A stretch of DNA of 64,000 nt from an uncultured Dorea sp. (GTDB lineage Bacteria > Bacillota > Clostridia > Lachnospirales > Lachnospiraceae). Location of the stretch: assembly GCA_947063855.1 (NCBI GenBank), contig CAMSTW010000003.1:1-64000 (forward strand). The letters run 5' to 3'. The position numbers were made by a program, and so were the translations under genes. Shown here piece by piece: positions 44,666-53,331 of the stretch; the stretch's first letter is position 1; each line of letters starts with the position of its first letter. The notes beneath the pieces were generated by a model. It saw only the letters and a program-made list of their open reading frames with translations, was not told the origin of the DNA and made no database searches.

Positions 44666-45322
44666 ATGGGATATAATGTGGCAATTGACGGCCCGGCAGG
44701 GGCGGGAAAGAGTACGATCGCCAGGCTGGTGGCCAAGGAGAAAGGATATATCTACGTGGATACGGGAGCTATGTACAGAGGGCTTGCCATCCATTTCCTG
44801 GACAGAGGGATCCGTGCAGAGGAGACGCAGCGTGTGATAGAGGCGTGCGGGGACGCGGATGTGAAGATACGGTATGAAGACGGAGAACAGCAGGTGTACC
44901 TGAATGGAACCAACATTACGGGGCGGCTTAGGGATGAGGCGGTCGGGCAGATGACCTCGAAGTGTTCGGTGATCCCTGAGGTCCGCGAGAAGCTTCTGGA
45001 TCTCCAGAGAGAGCTTGCAAGAACCCAGGACGTGATCATGGACGGACGGGATATCGGGACCTGTGTGCTTCCGGACGCGGATGTGAAGGTCTATCTGACA
45101 GCCAGTGTCGAGACCCGGGCGAAGCGTCGCTGTGATGAGCTTACGGCGAAGGGGGAGAACTGTGATCTCGACGAGATCGCGAGAGATATCAAGGAACGGG
45201 ACGAGCGTGATATGAACCGTGAGACGGCGCCGCTTAAGCAGGCGGAGGATGCGGTCCTGGTGGACAGTTCCGATATGACGATTGATGAAGTTGTCAGGAC
45301 GATTGCGGACTTATGCGGTTAG
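44666..45322 (+). CDS. cmk: Cytidylate kinase
   Basis: A 218-residue (d)CMP kinase. The P-loop is AIDGPAGAGKSTIARLVA, followed by YVDTGAMYRGLA, the NMP-binding MDGRDIGTCVLPDADVKVYL, and the LID-type sequence IKERDERDMNRETAPL. ATG 44666 has a GGAG just upstream with another AGGAGAG before it; longer in-frame starts add non-homologous residues. It starts the classic cmk-ispH-rpsA cluster. Confidence 0.95.
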   Translation: MGYNVAIDGPAGAGKSTIARLVAKEKGYIYVDTGAMYRGLAIHFLDRGIRAEETQRVIEACGDADVKIRYEDGEQQVYLNGTNITGRLRDEAVGQMTSKCSVIPEVREKLLDLQRELARTQDVIMDGRDIGTCVLPDADVKVYLTASVETRAKRRCDELTAKGENCDLDEIARDIKERDERDMNRETAPLKQAEDAVLVDSSDMTIDEVVRTIADLCG

Positions 45323-45336
45323 CAGAAGGAGAAGAT

Positions 45337-46188
45337 ATGAAGGTTGAATTAGCAGAGACAGCCGGTTTCTGTCCGGGGGTCAAGCGGGCGGTAGAGACGG
45401 TGTATGAGCAGGTCCGTCTCCATCAGGGAAAGAAGATCTATACATACGGCCCGATCATCCACAACGAGGGAGTGATCCGTGATCTTGCCGGTCAGGGAGT
45501 GGAGATCATCCATTCAAAGGAAGAACTCAGGAAGCTGGAAGAGGGAATCGTGATCATCCGTTCCCACGGCGTTGCCAGAGAGATCTATGAGCAGATTGAC
45601 GCTCAGGGGCTTGACTGTGTCGACGCGACCTGCCCGTTTGTGAAGAAGATCCACAGGATCGTGGAGGAGGAGAGCCGGAAGGGATCGTATATTGTCATCA
45701 TCGGAAGCAGTGTCCACCCGGAGGTGGAAGGCACTCGGGGATGGGCCGGCAGGCAGGTAAGCGTGGTTCAGACCGCAGAGGATGCACAGAGGTTTGAACT
45801 GGAAGATGAGGCTCAGAAAGTATGCATCGTGGCCCAGACGACATTTAATTACAATAAATTCAAAGATTTAGTTGAAATTATTCATAAAAAGGGGTATGAT
45901 ATAATTGTTTTAAATACGATTTGTAATGCGACCAAGGTCCGTCAGGAAGAAGCGCGCCGCATTGCAGGGAGAGTAGATGCTATGGTGGTGATTGGGGACA
46001 GACGTAGTTCGAATACTCAGAAGTTATTTGAAATATGTAAGAATGAATGTTTGAATACGTACTATATACAGACACTTGACGATTTGGATATGAATCAATT
46101 AAGGTCCGTGGAAACAGTAGGTATTACAGCAGGGGCATCCACGCCCAATAATATAATTGAGGAGGTTCAAAGATTATGTCAGAATTAA
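45337..46188 (+). CDS. ispH: 4-hydroxy-3-methylbut-2-enyl diphosphate reductase
   Basis: IspH (LytB), 283 residues, makes IPP and DMAPP in the last step of the MEP isoprenoid pathway with a 4Fe-4S cluster. The three cluster cysteines are in TAGFCPGVKRAV, VDATCPFVKKIH and LNTICNATKVRQ; the catalytic Glu/His context HPEVEGTRGWA is present. AGAAGGAGA precedes the ATG. The last part of the gene (after about 45850) is more AT-rich. It overlaps rpsA by 13 bases; in some clostridia the two are fused. Confidence 0.96.
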   Translation: MKVELAETAGFCPGVKRAVETVYEQVRLHQGKKIYTYGPIIHNEGVIRDLAGQGVEIIHSKEELRKLEEGIVIIRSHGVAREIYEQIDAQGLDCVDATCPFVKKIHRIVEEESRKGSYIVIIGSSVHPEVEGTRGWAGRQVSVVQTAEDAQRFELEDEAQKVCIVAQTTFNYNKFKDLVEIIHKKGYDIIVLNTICNATKVRQEEARRIAGRVDAMVVIGDRRSSNTQKLFEICKNECLNTYYIQTLDDLDMNQLRSVETVGITAGASTPNNIIEEVQRLCQN

Positions 46189-47288
46189 CTTTTGAACAAA
46201 TGTTGGAAGAGTCTTTTAAGACAATAAGAAATGGAGAGGTTGTAGATGGTACTGTCATCGATGTGAAGCCCGATGAAATCATCTTGAATATAGGTTACAA
46301 GGCAGACGGTATCATCACAAGAAGCGAGTATACGAATGAGACGAACGCAGATCTGACAACGATGGTATCTGTGGGGGATACCATGACTGCGAAGGTCTTG
46401 AAGGTTAATGATGGCGAAGGTCAGGTGCTGCTGACATATAAGAGACTGGCTGCCGAGAAGGGTAATGAGAGGCTTAAGGAGGCGTTTGAGAACCACGAAG
46501 TGCTGAAGGCTCCTGTGGCTCAGATTCTTGGAGGCGGATTAAGCGTAGTGATTGAGGAAGCAAGGGTATTTATCCCGGCGAGTCTGGTGTCAGATACTTA
46601 TGAGAAGGATCTGAGCAAGTATCAGGATCAGGAGATTGAGTTCGTGATCAGCGAGTTCAATCCAAGAAGGAACCGTGTGATCGGCGACAGAAGACAGCTG
46701 CTTGTTGCAGAGAGAGCAAGGAAGCAGAGCGAACTCTTCGCAAGGATCCAGGCAGGCGACAGGATGGAAGGCGTTGTTAAGAATGTAACAGATTTTGGCG
46801 CCTTTATTGATCTGGGTGGAGTTGACGGACTGCTTCACATCTCAGAGATGTCCTGGGGACGTGTGGAGAATCCGAAGAAGGTATTCAAGGTTGGCGAGAC
46901 GGTAGAAGTTATGATCAAAGAGATCCATGATACCAAGGTTGCTTTAAGCCTTAAGTTCCCTGAGAGCAATCCGTGGGCGAATGCCGAGGATAACTATGCA
47001 GTCGGTAACGTGATCGACGGCAGAGTGGCAAGGATGACAGATTTTGGCGCATTTATCGAACTTGCGCCGGGAGTGGATGCTTTGCTCCATGTTTCACAGA
47101 TTTCAAGAGCCCATGTTGACAAGCCGTCAGACGTACTGTCCGTAGGACAGGAGATTACGGCTAAGATTGTGGATCTGAACGTAGCAGAGAAGAAGATCAG
47201 CCTTAGTATGAAGGCTTTGGAGACGGCAGGCGAGGAGGCTGTGCCGCAGACAGATGGCGTGGATGAGGCGGCAGAGGACGTAGAGTAA
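46176..47288 (+). CDS. rpsA: S1 RNA-binding protein (ribosomal protein S1 type)
   Basis: A 370-residue protein with four S1/OB repeats at about 18-85, 100-170, 190-260 and 275-345. The last two are the best conserved (VKNVTDFGAFIDLGGVDGLL and VARMTDFGAFIELAPGVDAL). The C-terminus is acidic. It binds mRNA at the ribosome or acts as a general RNA-binding protein; Firmicute S1 proteins are shorter than the six-domain E. coli form. Its GAGGAGG site lies within the ispH coding end. Confidence 0.92.
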   Translation: MSELTFEQMLEESFKTIRNGEVVDGTVIDVKPDEIILNIGYKADGIITRSEYTNETNADLTTMVSVGDTMTAKVLKVNDGEGQVLLTYKRLAAEKGNERLKEAFENHEVLKAPVAQILGGGLSVVIEEARVFIPASLVSDTYEKDLSKYQDQEIEFVISEFNPRRNRVIGDRRQLLVAERARKQSELFARIQAGDRMEGVVKNVTDFGAFIDLGGVDGLLHISEMSWGRVENPKKVFKVGETVEVMIKEIHDTKVALSLKFPESNPWANAEDNYAVGNVIDGRVARMTDFGAFIELAPGVDALLHVSQISRAHVDKPSDVLSVGQEITAKIVDLNVAEKKISLSMKALETAGEEAVPQTDGVDEAAEDVE

Positions 47289-47314
47289 TCGTTAGTCGGA
47301 TGCAGCGGTAGGAT

Positions 47315-47345
47315 AAGGCAGAGGCCGGATGGTCTCTGCCTTTTG
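47315..47345 (+). terminator. Intrinsic terminator after rpsA
   Basis: AAGGCAGAG (47315-47323) pairs with CTCTGCCTT (47334-47342), overlapping a short T-run. Confidence 0.8.
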
Positions 47346-47455
47346 TCGGTTTAGGATGACAAGAATGGATGCATCGTTATAGATTCATGGAGGATGACGG
47401 AGAACTTTCTGCGTTAAAAATTCGACAAGATGTTCGGGAAAATGTACAAGGAAAT

Positions 47456-47487
47456 CCCTGATTTTACTGGATAAATCGGGGGTTTTG
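47456..47487 (+). other. Hairpin upstream of rnfC
   Basis: CCCTGATTT (47456-47464) pairs with AAATCGGGG (47473-47481) with one G-U pair, followed by GTTTTG. It looks like a weak terminator or leader hairpin 44 bases before rnfC. A TATAGT box follows at about 47491-47496, but I could not find a matching -35. Confidence 0.45.
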
Positions 47488-47530
47488 TTGTATAGTAGAT
47501 AAAGAGAAAATAGGAAGGAAGGATAAAGGG

Positions 47531-48850
47531 ATGGCATTGTTAACATTTAAGGGTGGTATCCACCCGGATGACGGTAAGAGCCTGGCAAAGGATAAGGCGA
47601 TTGTCGAGATTAGACCCAAAGGGGATCTGGTGTATCCGGTATCCCAGCACATCGGCGCTCCGGCAAGTCCCATTGTGGCTGTCGGCGACCGTGTCCTTAA
47701 GGGTCAGATGATAGCAGAAGCCGGGGGATTTGTATCGGCGCCGATCTATGCGTCAGTTTCTGGAAAGGTTAAGGCCATTGCCCCGCACTTAAACCCGACA
47801 GGCGGGACAGTGAACAGTATCGTGATCGAGAATGACGGAGAGTACGAAGAGGTGGAGTACCCGGCAGTCAAACCGCTGGAAGAGATGACCAAGGAAGAGA
47901 TCCTGGGCGTCATCGGCAATGCAGGGATCGTGGGTATGGGCGGCGCAGGTTTCCCGACCAGAGTGAAGCTTTCCCCCAAGGAACCAGATAAGATTGACTA
48001 TATTATAGCAAACTGTGCGGAGTGTGAACCGTATATCACGGCAGACTACAGATGTATGCTGGAGATACCGGAGAAGCTGGTGGGCGGTATGAAGATTATC
48101 CTTAAGCTCTTTGACAATGCAAAGGGCATATTTGGGGTGGAGGATAATAAGCCTGACTGTATTGCGAAATTAAAGGAACTTACAAAGGACGAGCCGCGCA
48201 TGGAGGTGCTTGCGCTCAAGACGAAGTATCCACAGGGCGGTGAGCGTCAGCTGATCTATGCGGCGACGGGAAGAGCCATCAACTCGGCGATGCTTCCTGC
48301 GGACGCGGGCTGTGTGGTTGATAATGTTGCGACAATCATCAGTATCTACGAGGCTGTGGCGGAGGGGAAGCCGTCCATGGAGCGTGTGACGACTGTGAGC
48401 GGCGACGCCGTGAATGAGCCGGGGAATTTCCGTGTTCCTTTTGGCCTGAACCAGGCAGAGCTGATTGACGCGGCGGGCGGATATAAGAGCGAGCCCCAGA
48501 AGGTGATCTCCGGCGGGCCGATGATGGGATTCTCCATGTTTACCCTGGATGTTCCGATTACGAAGACTTCTTCCTCTATCCTGTGTCTGACAAAAGACGA
48601 GGTGGCGCAGTTTGAGCCGACGGCGTGTATCAACTGCGGCCGCTGTGTGGACGCCTGCCCAAGCCGCCTGATTCCGTCAAGGCTTGCGGATTATGCAGAG
48701 CATCATGACGAGGCGGCGTTTACGAAGCATGAGGGCTTAGAGTGTATGGAATGCGGCTCCTGCAGCTTCGTATGTCCGGCGAAGAGGCCGCTTAAGCAGG
48801 CGATTGGTTCCATGAGGAAGATCGCCCTGGCGAACCGGAAGAAGAAGTAA
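47531..48850 (+). CDS. rnfC: Rnf complex subunit C
   Basis: RnfC, 439 residues, the peripheral NADH-binding subunit of the ferredoxin:NAD+ oxidoreductase that pumps Na+ or H+. It has an N-terminal barrel-sandwich domain (GGIHPDDGKSLAKD), the NADH/FMN domain with GNAGIVGMGGAGFPTRVKLS, an SLBB-like domain, and two 4Fe-4S motifs (CINCGRCVDACP and CMECGSCSFVCP). It is the first gene of the six-gene operon in the clostridial order CDGEAB. Confidence 0.97.
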   Translation: MALLTFKGGIHPDDGKSLAKDKAIVEIRPKGDLVYPVSQHIGAPASPIVAVGDRVLKGQMIAEAGGFVSAPIYASVSGKVKAIAPHLNPTGGTVNSIVIENDGEYEEVEYPAVKPLEEMTKEEILGVIGNAGIVGMGGAGFPTRVKLSPKEPDKIDYIIANCAECEPYITADYRCMLEIPEKLVGGMKIILKLFDNAKGIFGVEDNKPDCIAKLKELTKDEPRMEVLALKTKYPQGGERQLIYAATGRAINSAMLPADAGCVVDNVATIISIYEAVAEGKPSMERVTTVSGDAVNEPGNFRVPFGLNQAELIDAAGGYKSEPQKVISGGPMMGFSMFTLDVPITKTSSSILCLTKDEVAQFEPTACINCGRCVDACPSRLIPSRLADYAEHHDEAAFTKHEGLECMECGSCSFVCPAKRPLKQAIGSMRKIALANRKKK

Positions 48851-48887
48851 GGATAAGAATGATAAAGAGAGGAAGAGGTGAACAAAC

Positions 48888-49838
48888 GTGAGTGAGAACA
48901 AGTTAAAGATGTCATCTTCACCACACATTCGTTCCAAAGTTACTTCGGCCAATATCATGCTCTATGTGACAATTGCGCTGCTGCCGGCTTCGGCTTTCGG
49001 TATCTGGAACTTTGGAATGTCAGCTCTCGTGACGCTGATCTGTACGACGGCGTCCGCGGTTCTGACAGAATACATATATGAGAAATTAATGCATAAGAAG
49101 ATCACGGTGGACGATTTCAGCGCCGTGGTTACCGGACTGCTCTTAGGGCTTAATATGCCGGCGTCCGCGCCCTGGTGGATGGGCGTGATCGGCGGTATCT
49201 TCGCGATCCTGATCGTGAAGCAACTCTTTGGAGGACTGGGACAGAACTTCATGAACCCGGCTCTTGGAGCCAGATGTTTTCTGCTGATTTCATTCACAAG
49301 CCAGATGACGACCTTTGTCTATGACGGAGTGACAGGGCCTACGCCGCTGGCGCAGCTTAAGAGCGGCGAGGCTGTAGACAGCATGAGCATGCTGCTTGGC
49401 CGCATCCCGGGAACCATCGGCGAGACGTCGGTGATTGCGATTATCATCGGTGCGATCTTCCTGATCCTCATGGGAGTGATCGATCTTAGGATTCCGGGAA
49501 CCTATATCGCGACCTTCGTGGTCTTCATCGGTATCTTCGGACATTTTGCGAATCCGGATGTGGGATTCTTTGATCCGCAGTATATTACCGCGCATCTGTG
49601 CGGAGGCGGTCTTATGCTTGGCGCATGGTTCATGGCTACTGATTATGTAACCTCACCGATCACAAAGAGGGGTCAGATCGTCTATGGTATGCTTCTTGGT
49701 ATCCTGACCGGTCTGTTCCGTCTGTTCGGCGGTTCTGCGGAAGGTGTATCCTATGCGATCATCATCAGCAACCTTATCGTGCCGTTGATCGAGAGAGTTA
49801 CTCTTCCAAAGCCATTTGGTAAAGGAGGAGAGAAGTAA
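48888..49838 (+). CDS. rnfD: Rnf complex subunit D
   Basis: RnfD, 316 residues, an NqrB-like membrane protein with about nine helices and a covalently bound FMN at the Thr in a GATPL-like motif (here GVTGPTPLAQL). Its start SSSPHIRSKVTSANIML and LGGLGQNFMNPALGARCFLL-like region are typical. It starts at GTG after GAAGAGGTG and its stop overlaps the rnfG ATG by one base. Confidence 0.95.
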   Translation: MSENKLKMSSSPHIRSKVTSANIMLYVTIALLPASAFGIWNFGMSALVTLICTTASAVLTEYIYEKLMHKKITVDDFSAVVTGLLLGLNMPASAPWWMGVIGGIFAILIVKQLFGGLGQNFMNPALGARCFLLISFTSQMTTFVYDGVTGPTPLAQLKSGEAVDSMSMLLGRIPGTIGETSVIAIIIGAIFLILMGVIDLRIPGTYIATFVVFIGIFGHFANPDVGFFDPQYITAHLCGGGLMLGAWFMATDYVTSPITKRGQIVYGMLLGILTGLFRLFGGSAEGVSYAIIISNLIVPLIERVTLPKPFGKGGEK

Positions 49839-50419
49839 TGAATAAGATATTAAAGAATACATTGATCCTGACGGCAATCACGCTGGTGGCGGGGCTTGGT
49901 CTCGGACTGGTATATGAGATCACGAAGGCGCCTATCGCCCAGGCGCAGGAGACTGCGAAGAAGGAAGCGTGGCAGATGGTATTTCCGGAGGCGGATATTA
50001 ATGATTTTGAACAGGTAGAGATTGATTCGGCGGCGGCTGACCAGGCTCTTGCCGATATGGGCGTCAACGGGACTATCGACGAGGCGTGTACGGCAGGCGA
50101 TATGGGATACGTTGTGACGGCTACGGATAAGGACGGTTTCGGGGGCAGTATAACGGTCACGGTAGGTATCACCAGCGACGGCACGGTGAACGGCGTGTCG
50201 ATCCTGTCCATCAACGAGACGGCGGGACTTGGTATGAAGGCTACGGAAGAATCGTTCTATGGGCAGTACGAAGGGAAACAGACAGAGAAGTTTGCAGTAT
50301 CCAAGGATGGCGGAGACGGGGAGCCGATTGACGCGTTAAGCGGCGCCACCATCACCTCCAGATCTGTGACAGGAGCCGTCAATGCGGCGCTTGGATATTA
50401 TCAGGCTGCATTTCAATAA
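49838..50419 (+). CDS. rnfG: Rnf complex subunit G
   Basis: RnfG, 193 residues, a membrane-anchored (N-terminal helix) flavoprotein facing outward with FMN covalently attached to Thr in the SGATITSRSV motif near the C-terminus. Translation is likely coupled to rnfD through the TAATG overlap. Confidence 0.95.
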   Translation: MNKILKNTLILTAITLVAGLGLGLVYEITKAPIAQAQETAKKEAWQMVFPEADINDFEQVEIDSAAADQALADMGVNGTIDEACTAGDMGYVVTATDKDGFGGSITVTVGITSDGTVNGVSILSINETAGLGMKATEESFYGQYEGKQTEKFAVSKDGGDGEPIDALSGATITSRSVTGAVNAALGYYQAAFQ

Positions 50420-50437
50420 TGAATGGGAGGTAGTAAG

Positions 50438-51163
50438 ATGAATAATTGTACCGAAAGAATCTATAACGGTCTGGTCAAAGAGAACCCTACCTTCGTTCTG
50501 ATGCTGGGTATGTGTCCGACCCTGGCGGTGACGACGTCCGCCGTTAACGGCGTAGGTATGGGTCTGTCCACGACAGTCGTACTTGTGCTGTCGAATATGC
50601 TGATCTCCATGCTGCGTAAGATCATTCCGGATTCTGTCAGAATGCCGGCGTTTATCGTAGTCGTGGCTTCATTTGTAACTATTGTACAGTTCCTTCTTGA
50701 GGGCTTTGTCCCAAGTCTTTATGATTCACTTGGGCTTTATATTCCGCTGATCGTGGTAAACTGTATCATCCTTGGCCGTGCAGAGAGTTATGCTTCTAAG
50801 AATCCGGTGCTTCCGTCCATCTTCGACGGTATCGGTATGGGACTTGGATTTACCGTGGGCCTGACTGCAATCGGTATCGTGCGTGAGTTCATTGGTACTG
50901 GTGCGGTCTTTGGACAGCAGATCCTTCCATTGGCGGATGCTGCTGCGGGTAAGGGCGGATATGTTCCGGTTACGATCTTTATCCTTCCTCCGGGAGCGTT
51001 CCTGGTGCTGGCGTTCCTTGTGGCTTTGCAGAACAAGGTAAAGAACAATGCGGCTAAGAAGGGCAAGAAGGTTCCGGAGTCAGCCGGATGTGGAGAAGGC
51101 TGTGCTTCCTGCGGTAACAGTGCGTGCGGCGGTAAGGTTTTCCCGACGGGAAATGAAAAGTAG
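50438..51163 (+). CDS. rnfE: Rnf complex subunit E with Cys-rich tail
   Basis: RnfE, 241 residues, a six-helix NqrD/RnfA-type membrane subunit. It starts NNCTERIYNGLVKENPTFVL and contains LGMCPTLAVTTSAVNGVGMG; the membrane cysteines help bind the intramembrane cluster in this family. The C-terminus carries a Cys-rich extension (AGCGEGCASCGNSACGGKVF) beyond the last helix. ATG 50438 has GGGAGG 8 bases upstream, whereas the ATG at 50423 overlaps it. Confidence 0.93.
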   Translation: MNNCTERIYNGLVKENPTFVLMLGMCPTLAVTTSAVNGVGMGLSTTVVLVLSNMLISMLRKIIPDSVRMPAFIVVVASFVTIVQFLLEGFVPSLYDSLGLYIPLIVVNCIILGRAESYASKNPVLPSIFDGIGMGLGFTVGLTAIGIVREFIGTGAVFGQQILPLADAAAGKGGYVPVTIFILPPGAFLVLAFLVALQNKVKNNAAKKGKKVPESAGCGEGCASCGNSACGGKVFPTGNEK

Positions 51164-51176
51164 GAGGGGTACATAG

Positions 51177-51752
51177 ATGAAAGAATTATTGATTATTGCA
51201 ATTGGATCGGCCCTTGTGAATAACGTTGTACTCAGCCAGTTCTTAGGGATCTGTCCGTTCCTTGGCGTATCCAAGAAGGTGGATACGGCGGCAGGCATGG
51301 GAGGGGCGGTAGTGTTCGTTATCACCATAGCCTCATTCGTTACGGGACTGATCTATAAGTTTATATTGTCGCCGCTGGGATTTGAATATCTGCAGACCAT
51401 CGTGTTCATCCTGATCATTGCGGCGCTGGTTCAGTTCGTAGAGATGTTCCTTAAGAAGGCGATGCCGCCGCTTTACAACGCGCTTGGCGTGTATCTGCCT
51501 CTGATTACGACCAACTGTGCCGTTCTTGGCGTAGCGCTGACCAACGTGCAGAAGGAGTACAATATCCTTCAGGGCGTGATCTATGGTATCGGAACATCTG
51601 TTGGATTCCTGATCGCTATTGTGATTATGGCGGGAATCCGCGAGAAGATTGAGTATAATGACATTTCAGAGTCCTTCCAGGGGACGCCGATCGTGCTGGT
51701 GACAGCTACTCTTATGGCGATTGCGTTCTGCGGATTCTCAGGACTGATATAG
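51177..51752 (+). CDS. rnfA: Rnf complex subunit A
   Basis: RnfA, 191 residues, a six-helix membrane protein homologous to RnfE and inverted relative to it in the membrane. Hallmarks are NNVVLSQFLGICPFLGVSKK and LPLITTNCAVLGVALTN, with the conserved Cys positions that carry the intramembrane Fe-S cluster. It follows rnfE by 13 bases. Confidence 0.96.
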   Translation: MKELLIIAIGSALVNNVVLSQFLGICPFLGVSKKVDTAAGMGGAVVFVITIASFVTGLIYKFILSPLGFEYLQTIVFILIIAALVQFVEMFLKKAMPPLYNALGVYLPLITTNCAVLGVALTNVQKEYNILQGVIYGIGTSVGFLIAIVIMAGIREKIEYNDISESFQGTPIVLVTATLMAIAFCGFSGLI

Positions 51753-51766
51753 GAGGGGGCATAACG

Positions 51767-52558
51767 ATGAGTGTTACAGGTATTATAATTGCAGCTGTAA
51801 TCGTGGGCGGCACCGGTTTGTTCATTGGTGTGTTCCTTGGTGTGGCAGGCAAGAAATTTGCGGTAGAGGTAGACGAGAGAGAGGAAGCGATCTTAGGCGT
51901 GCTTCCGGGTAATAACTGCGGCGGCTGCGGCTACGCGGGATGTTCCGGCCTTGCGGCGGCGATTGTCAAGGGCGAGGCTGAGATCGGCGGATGTCCGGTA
52001 GGCGGCGCGCCGGTGGCGGAGAAGATCGGGGCCATCATGGGTGTGGAAGCCGGCGCACAGGTGCGCCAGGTTGCGTTCGTCAAGTGTGCGGGAACCTGTG
52101 ATAAGGCGGGAAAGGACTATGAGTATCATGGGCTTAACGACTGTATCATGGTGAATATGATGCAGGCGGGGGGGCCGAAGTCCTGTAATTACGGATGTCT
52201 TGGCGAGGGAAGTTGTGTGAAGGCATGTCCGTTCGACGCCATCCATATCGTGGACGGGGTTGCCGTTGTGGATAAGGAAGCGTGTAAGGCCTGCGGCAAG
52301 TGTATCGCCGTGTGTCCGAAGAAGCTGATTGAGCTTGTGCCGTATGATCAGAAGCATCTGGTACGGTGTAATTCTCACGACAAGGGCAAGGATGTGATGA
52401 AGGCTTGTTCTGTGGGATGTATCGGATGTAAGATGTGCGAGAAGGTCTGCGAGTCTGACGCCGTTAAGGTGGAGGGTAACGTTGCCCATATTGACCCGGA
52501 GAAATGTACGAACTGCGGCAAGTGTGCGGAGAAGTGCCCGAAGAAATGTATTTTGTAG
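51767..52558 (+). CDS. rnfB: Rnf complex subunit B
   Basis: RnfB, 263 residues, the ferredoxin-accepting subunit. An N-terminal helix anchors it. The first Fe-S motif is NNCGGCGYAGCSGL...GGCPVGG, then further cysteine clusters NYGCLGEGSCVKACPFDAIH, CKACGKCIAVCPKKLI, CSVGCIGCKMCEKVC and a C-terminal CTNCGKCAEKCPKKC. It is the last rnf gene. Confidence 0.96.
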   Translation: MSVTGIIIAAVIVGGTGLFIGVFLGVAGKKFAVEVDEREEAILGVLPGNNCGGCGYAGCSGLAAAIVKGEAEIGGCPVGGAPVAEKIGAIMGVEAGAQVRQVAFVKCAGTCDKAGKDYEYHGLNDCIMVNMMQAGGPKSCNYGCLGEGSCVKACPFDAIHIVDGVAVVDKEACKACGKCIAVCPKKLIELVPYDQKHLVRCNSHDKGKDVMKACSVGCIGCKMCEKVCESDAVKVEGNVAHIDPEKCTNCGKCAEKCPKKCIL

Positions 52559-52574
52559 AGGAAATGCAGAGGTT

Positions 52575-53036
52575 ATGAGACGAACTTTCAGACAGACAAT
52601 CTGTGAGGCGGTCATGCTGTTATGGAAAGATATCAAGGATATGAAATGGGCGGTTATGTTAATAATCGCCTATTTTGCGTTGGGGCTAAAGTATCTGTAC
52701 AGTTTATGTCCGGTGGTGATAATCACAGGATTCCCGTGCCCGGGGTGCGGGCTTACAAGGGCGGGATTCATGCTGCTTGGGCGGGATTTTGCAGGGGCGT
52801 TTGAGATGCAGCCGTTTATCTATCTGATTGTCTTATTTGCGGTGATTTTCGGGTGGAACCGATATATCAGAAGGCGGAAGATGGGGAAATATCTGAAGGG
52901 CTTCCTGATTATGATCATGGTTGGGATGATTCTATTCTATATCTGGAGGATGGTGAAGTATTTTCCGGGGGATCCGCCTGTGAGCTATTATGAGCGGAAT
53001 CTGCTGCATATCTTTGCAGACATGTTCTGCCGATAG
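52575..53036 (+). CDS. DUF2752 membrane protein
   Basis: A 153-residue membrane protein with about three hydrophobic segments and the DUF2752 motif GFPCPGCGLTRAGFMLLGRD. The family function is unknown; the CPxCGxTR motif could bind metal. ATG 52575 has AGAGG 5 bases upstream and lies 16 bases after rnfB, so it is probably read with the rnf operon. A terminator follows. Confidence 0.85.
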   Translation: MRRTFRQTICEAVMLLWKDIKDMKWAVMLIIAYFALGLKYLYSLCPVVIITGFPCPGCGLTRAGFMLLGRDFAGAFEMQPFIYLIVLFAVIFGWNRYIRRRKMGKYLKGFLIMIMVGMILFYIWRMVKYFPGDPPVSYYERNLLHIFADMFCR

Positions 53037-53053
53037 ATGATATCCATTTGAGG

Positions 53054-53080
53054 AAGAGACGCTGTGAGTGTCTCTTTTTT
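53054..53080 (+). terminator. Intrinsic terminator after the rnf operon
   Basis: AAGAGAC (53054-53060) pairs with GTCTCTT (53070-53076), extended by two pairs, followed by a six-T run. Confidence 0.85.
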
Positions 53081-53105
53081 AGCTTAATTTGGGATAATAA
53101 ATATA

Positions 53106-53134
53106 TTGTGACTTAAAATATAGTATGTTATTAT
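53106..53134 (+). promoter_or_regulatory. Promoter upstream of the BREX locus
   Basis: TTGTGA (53106-53111), 17 bases, TATTAT (53129-53134). It starts a leader of about 190 bases before brxA. The 295-base gap is AT-rich, marking the composition change. Confidence 0.5.
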
Positions 53135-53210
53135 ATTCTATATGTTTTCTATCTAGTATAACCCACACTAAATACCTTACTGTTTCGATGAGCATGTTTT
53201 TTCGAGAGTA

Positions 53211-53260
53211 CGTGTGTAAAAACGTAGGTGTAGTGGGCTGCATCGAGACTTTTACACATG
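53211..53260 (+). promoter_or_regulatory. Inverted repeat in the brxA leader
   Basis: CGTGTGTAAAA (53211-53221) and TTTTACACATG (53250-53260) pair over 11 positions with one G-U, around a 28-base loop. CGATG/CATCG arms flank and cross it. It may be a leader structure or an operator for the defence locus. Confidence 0.45.
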
Positions 53261-53331
53261 TGTTATTAGGAAAGCAGGCCAACGAATCATAATTTTGAAA
53301 AAGTTTGTAATGAAGAAAAGGAAGAATAGGT

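Noticed and set aside
45313-45336. Upstream ATG for ispH overlapping cmk
   Set aside because: It adds eight residues not found in the family, and ATG 45337 has a better ribosome site.
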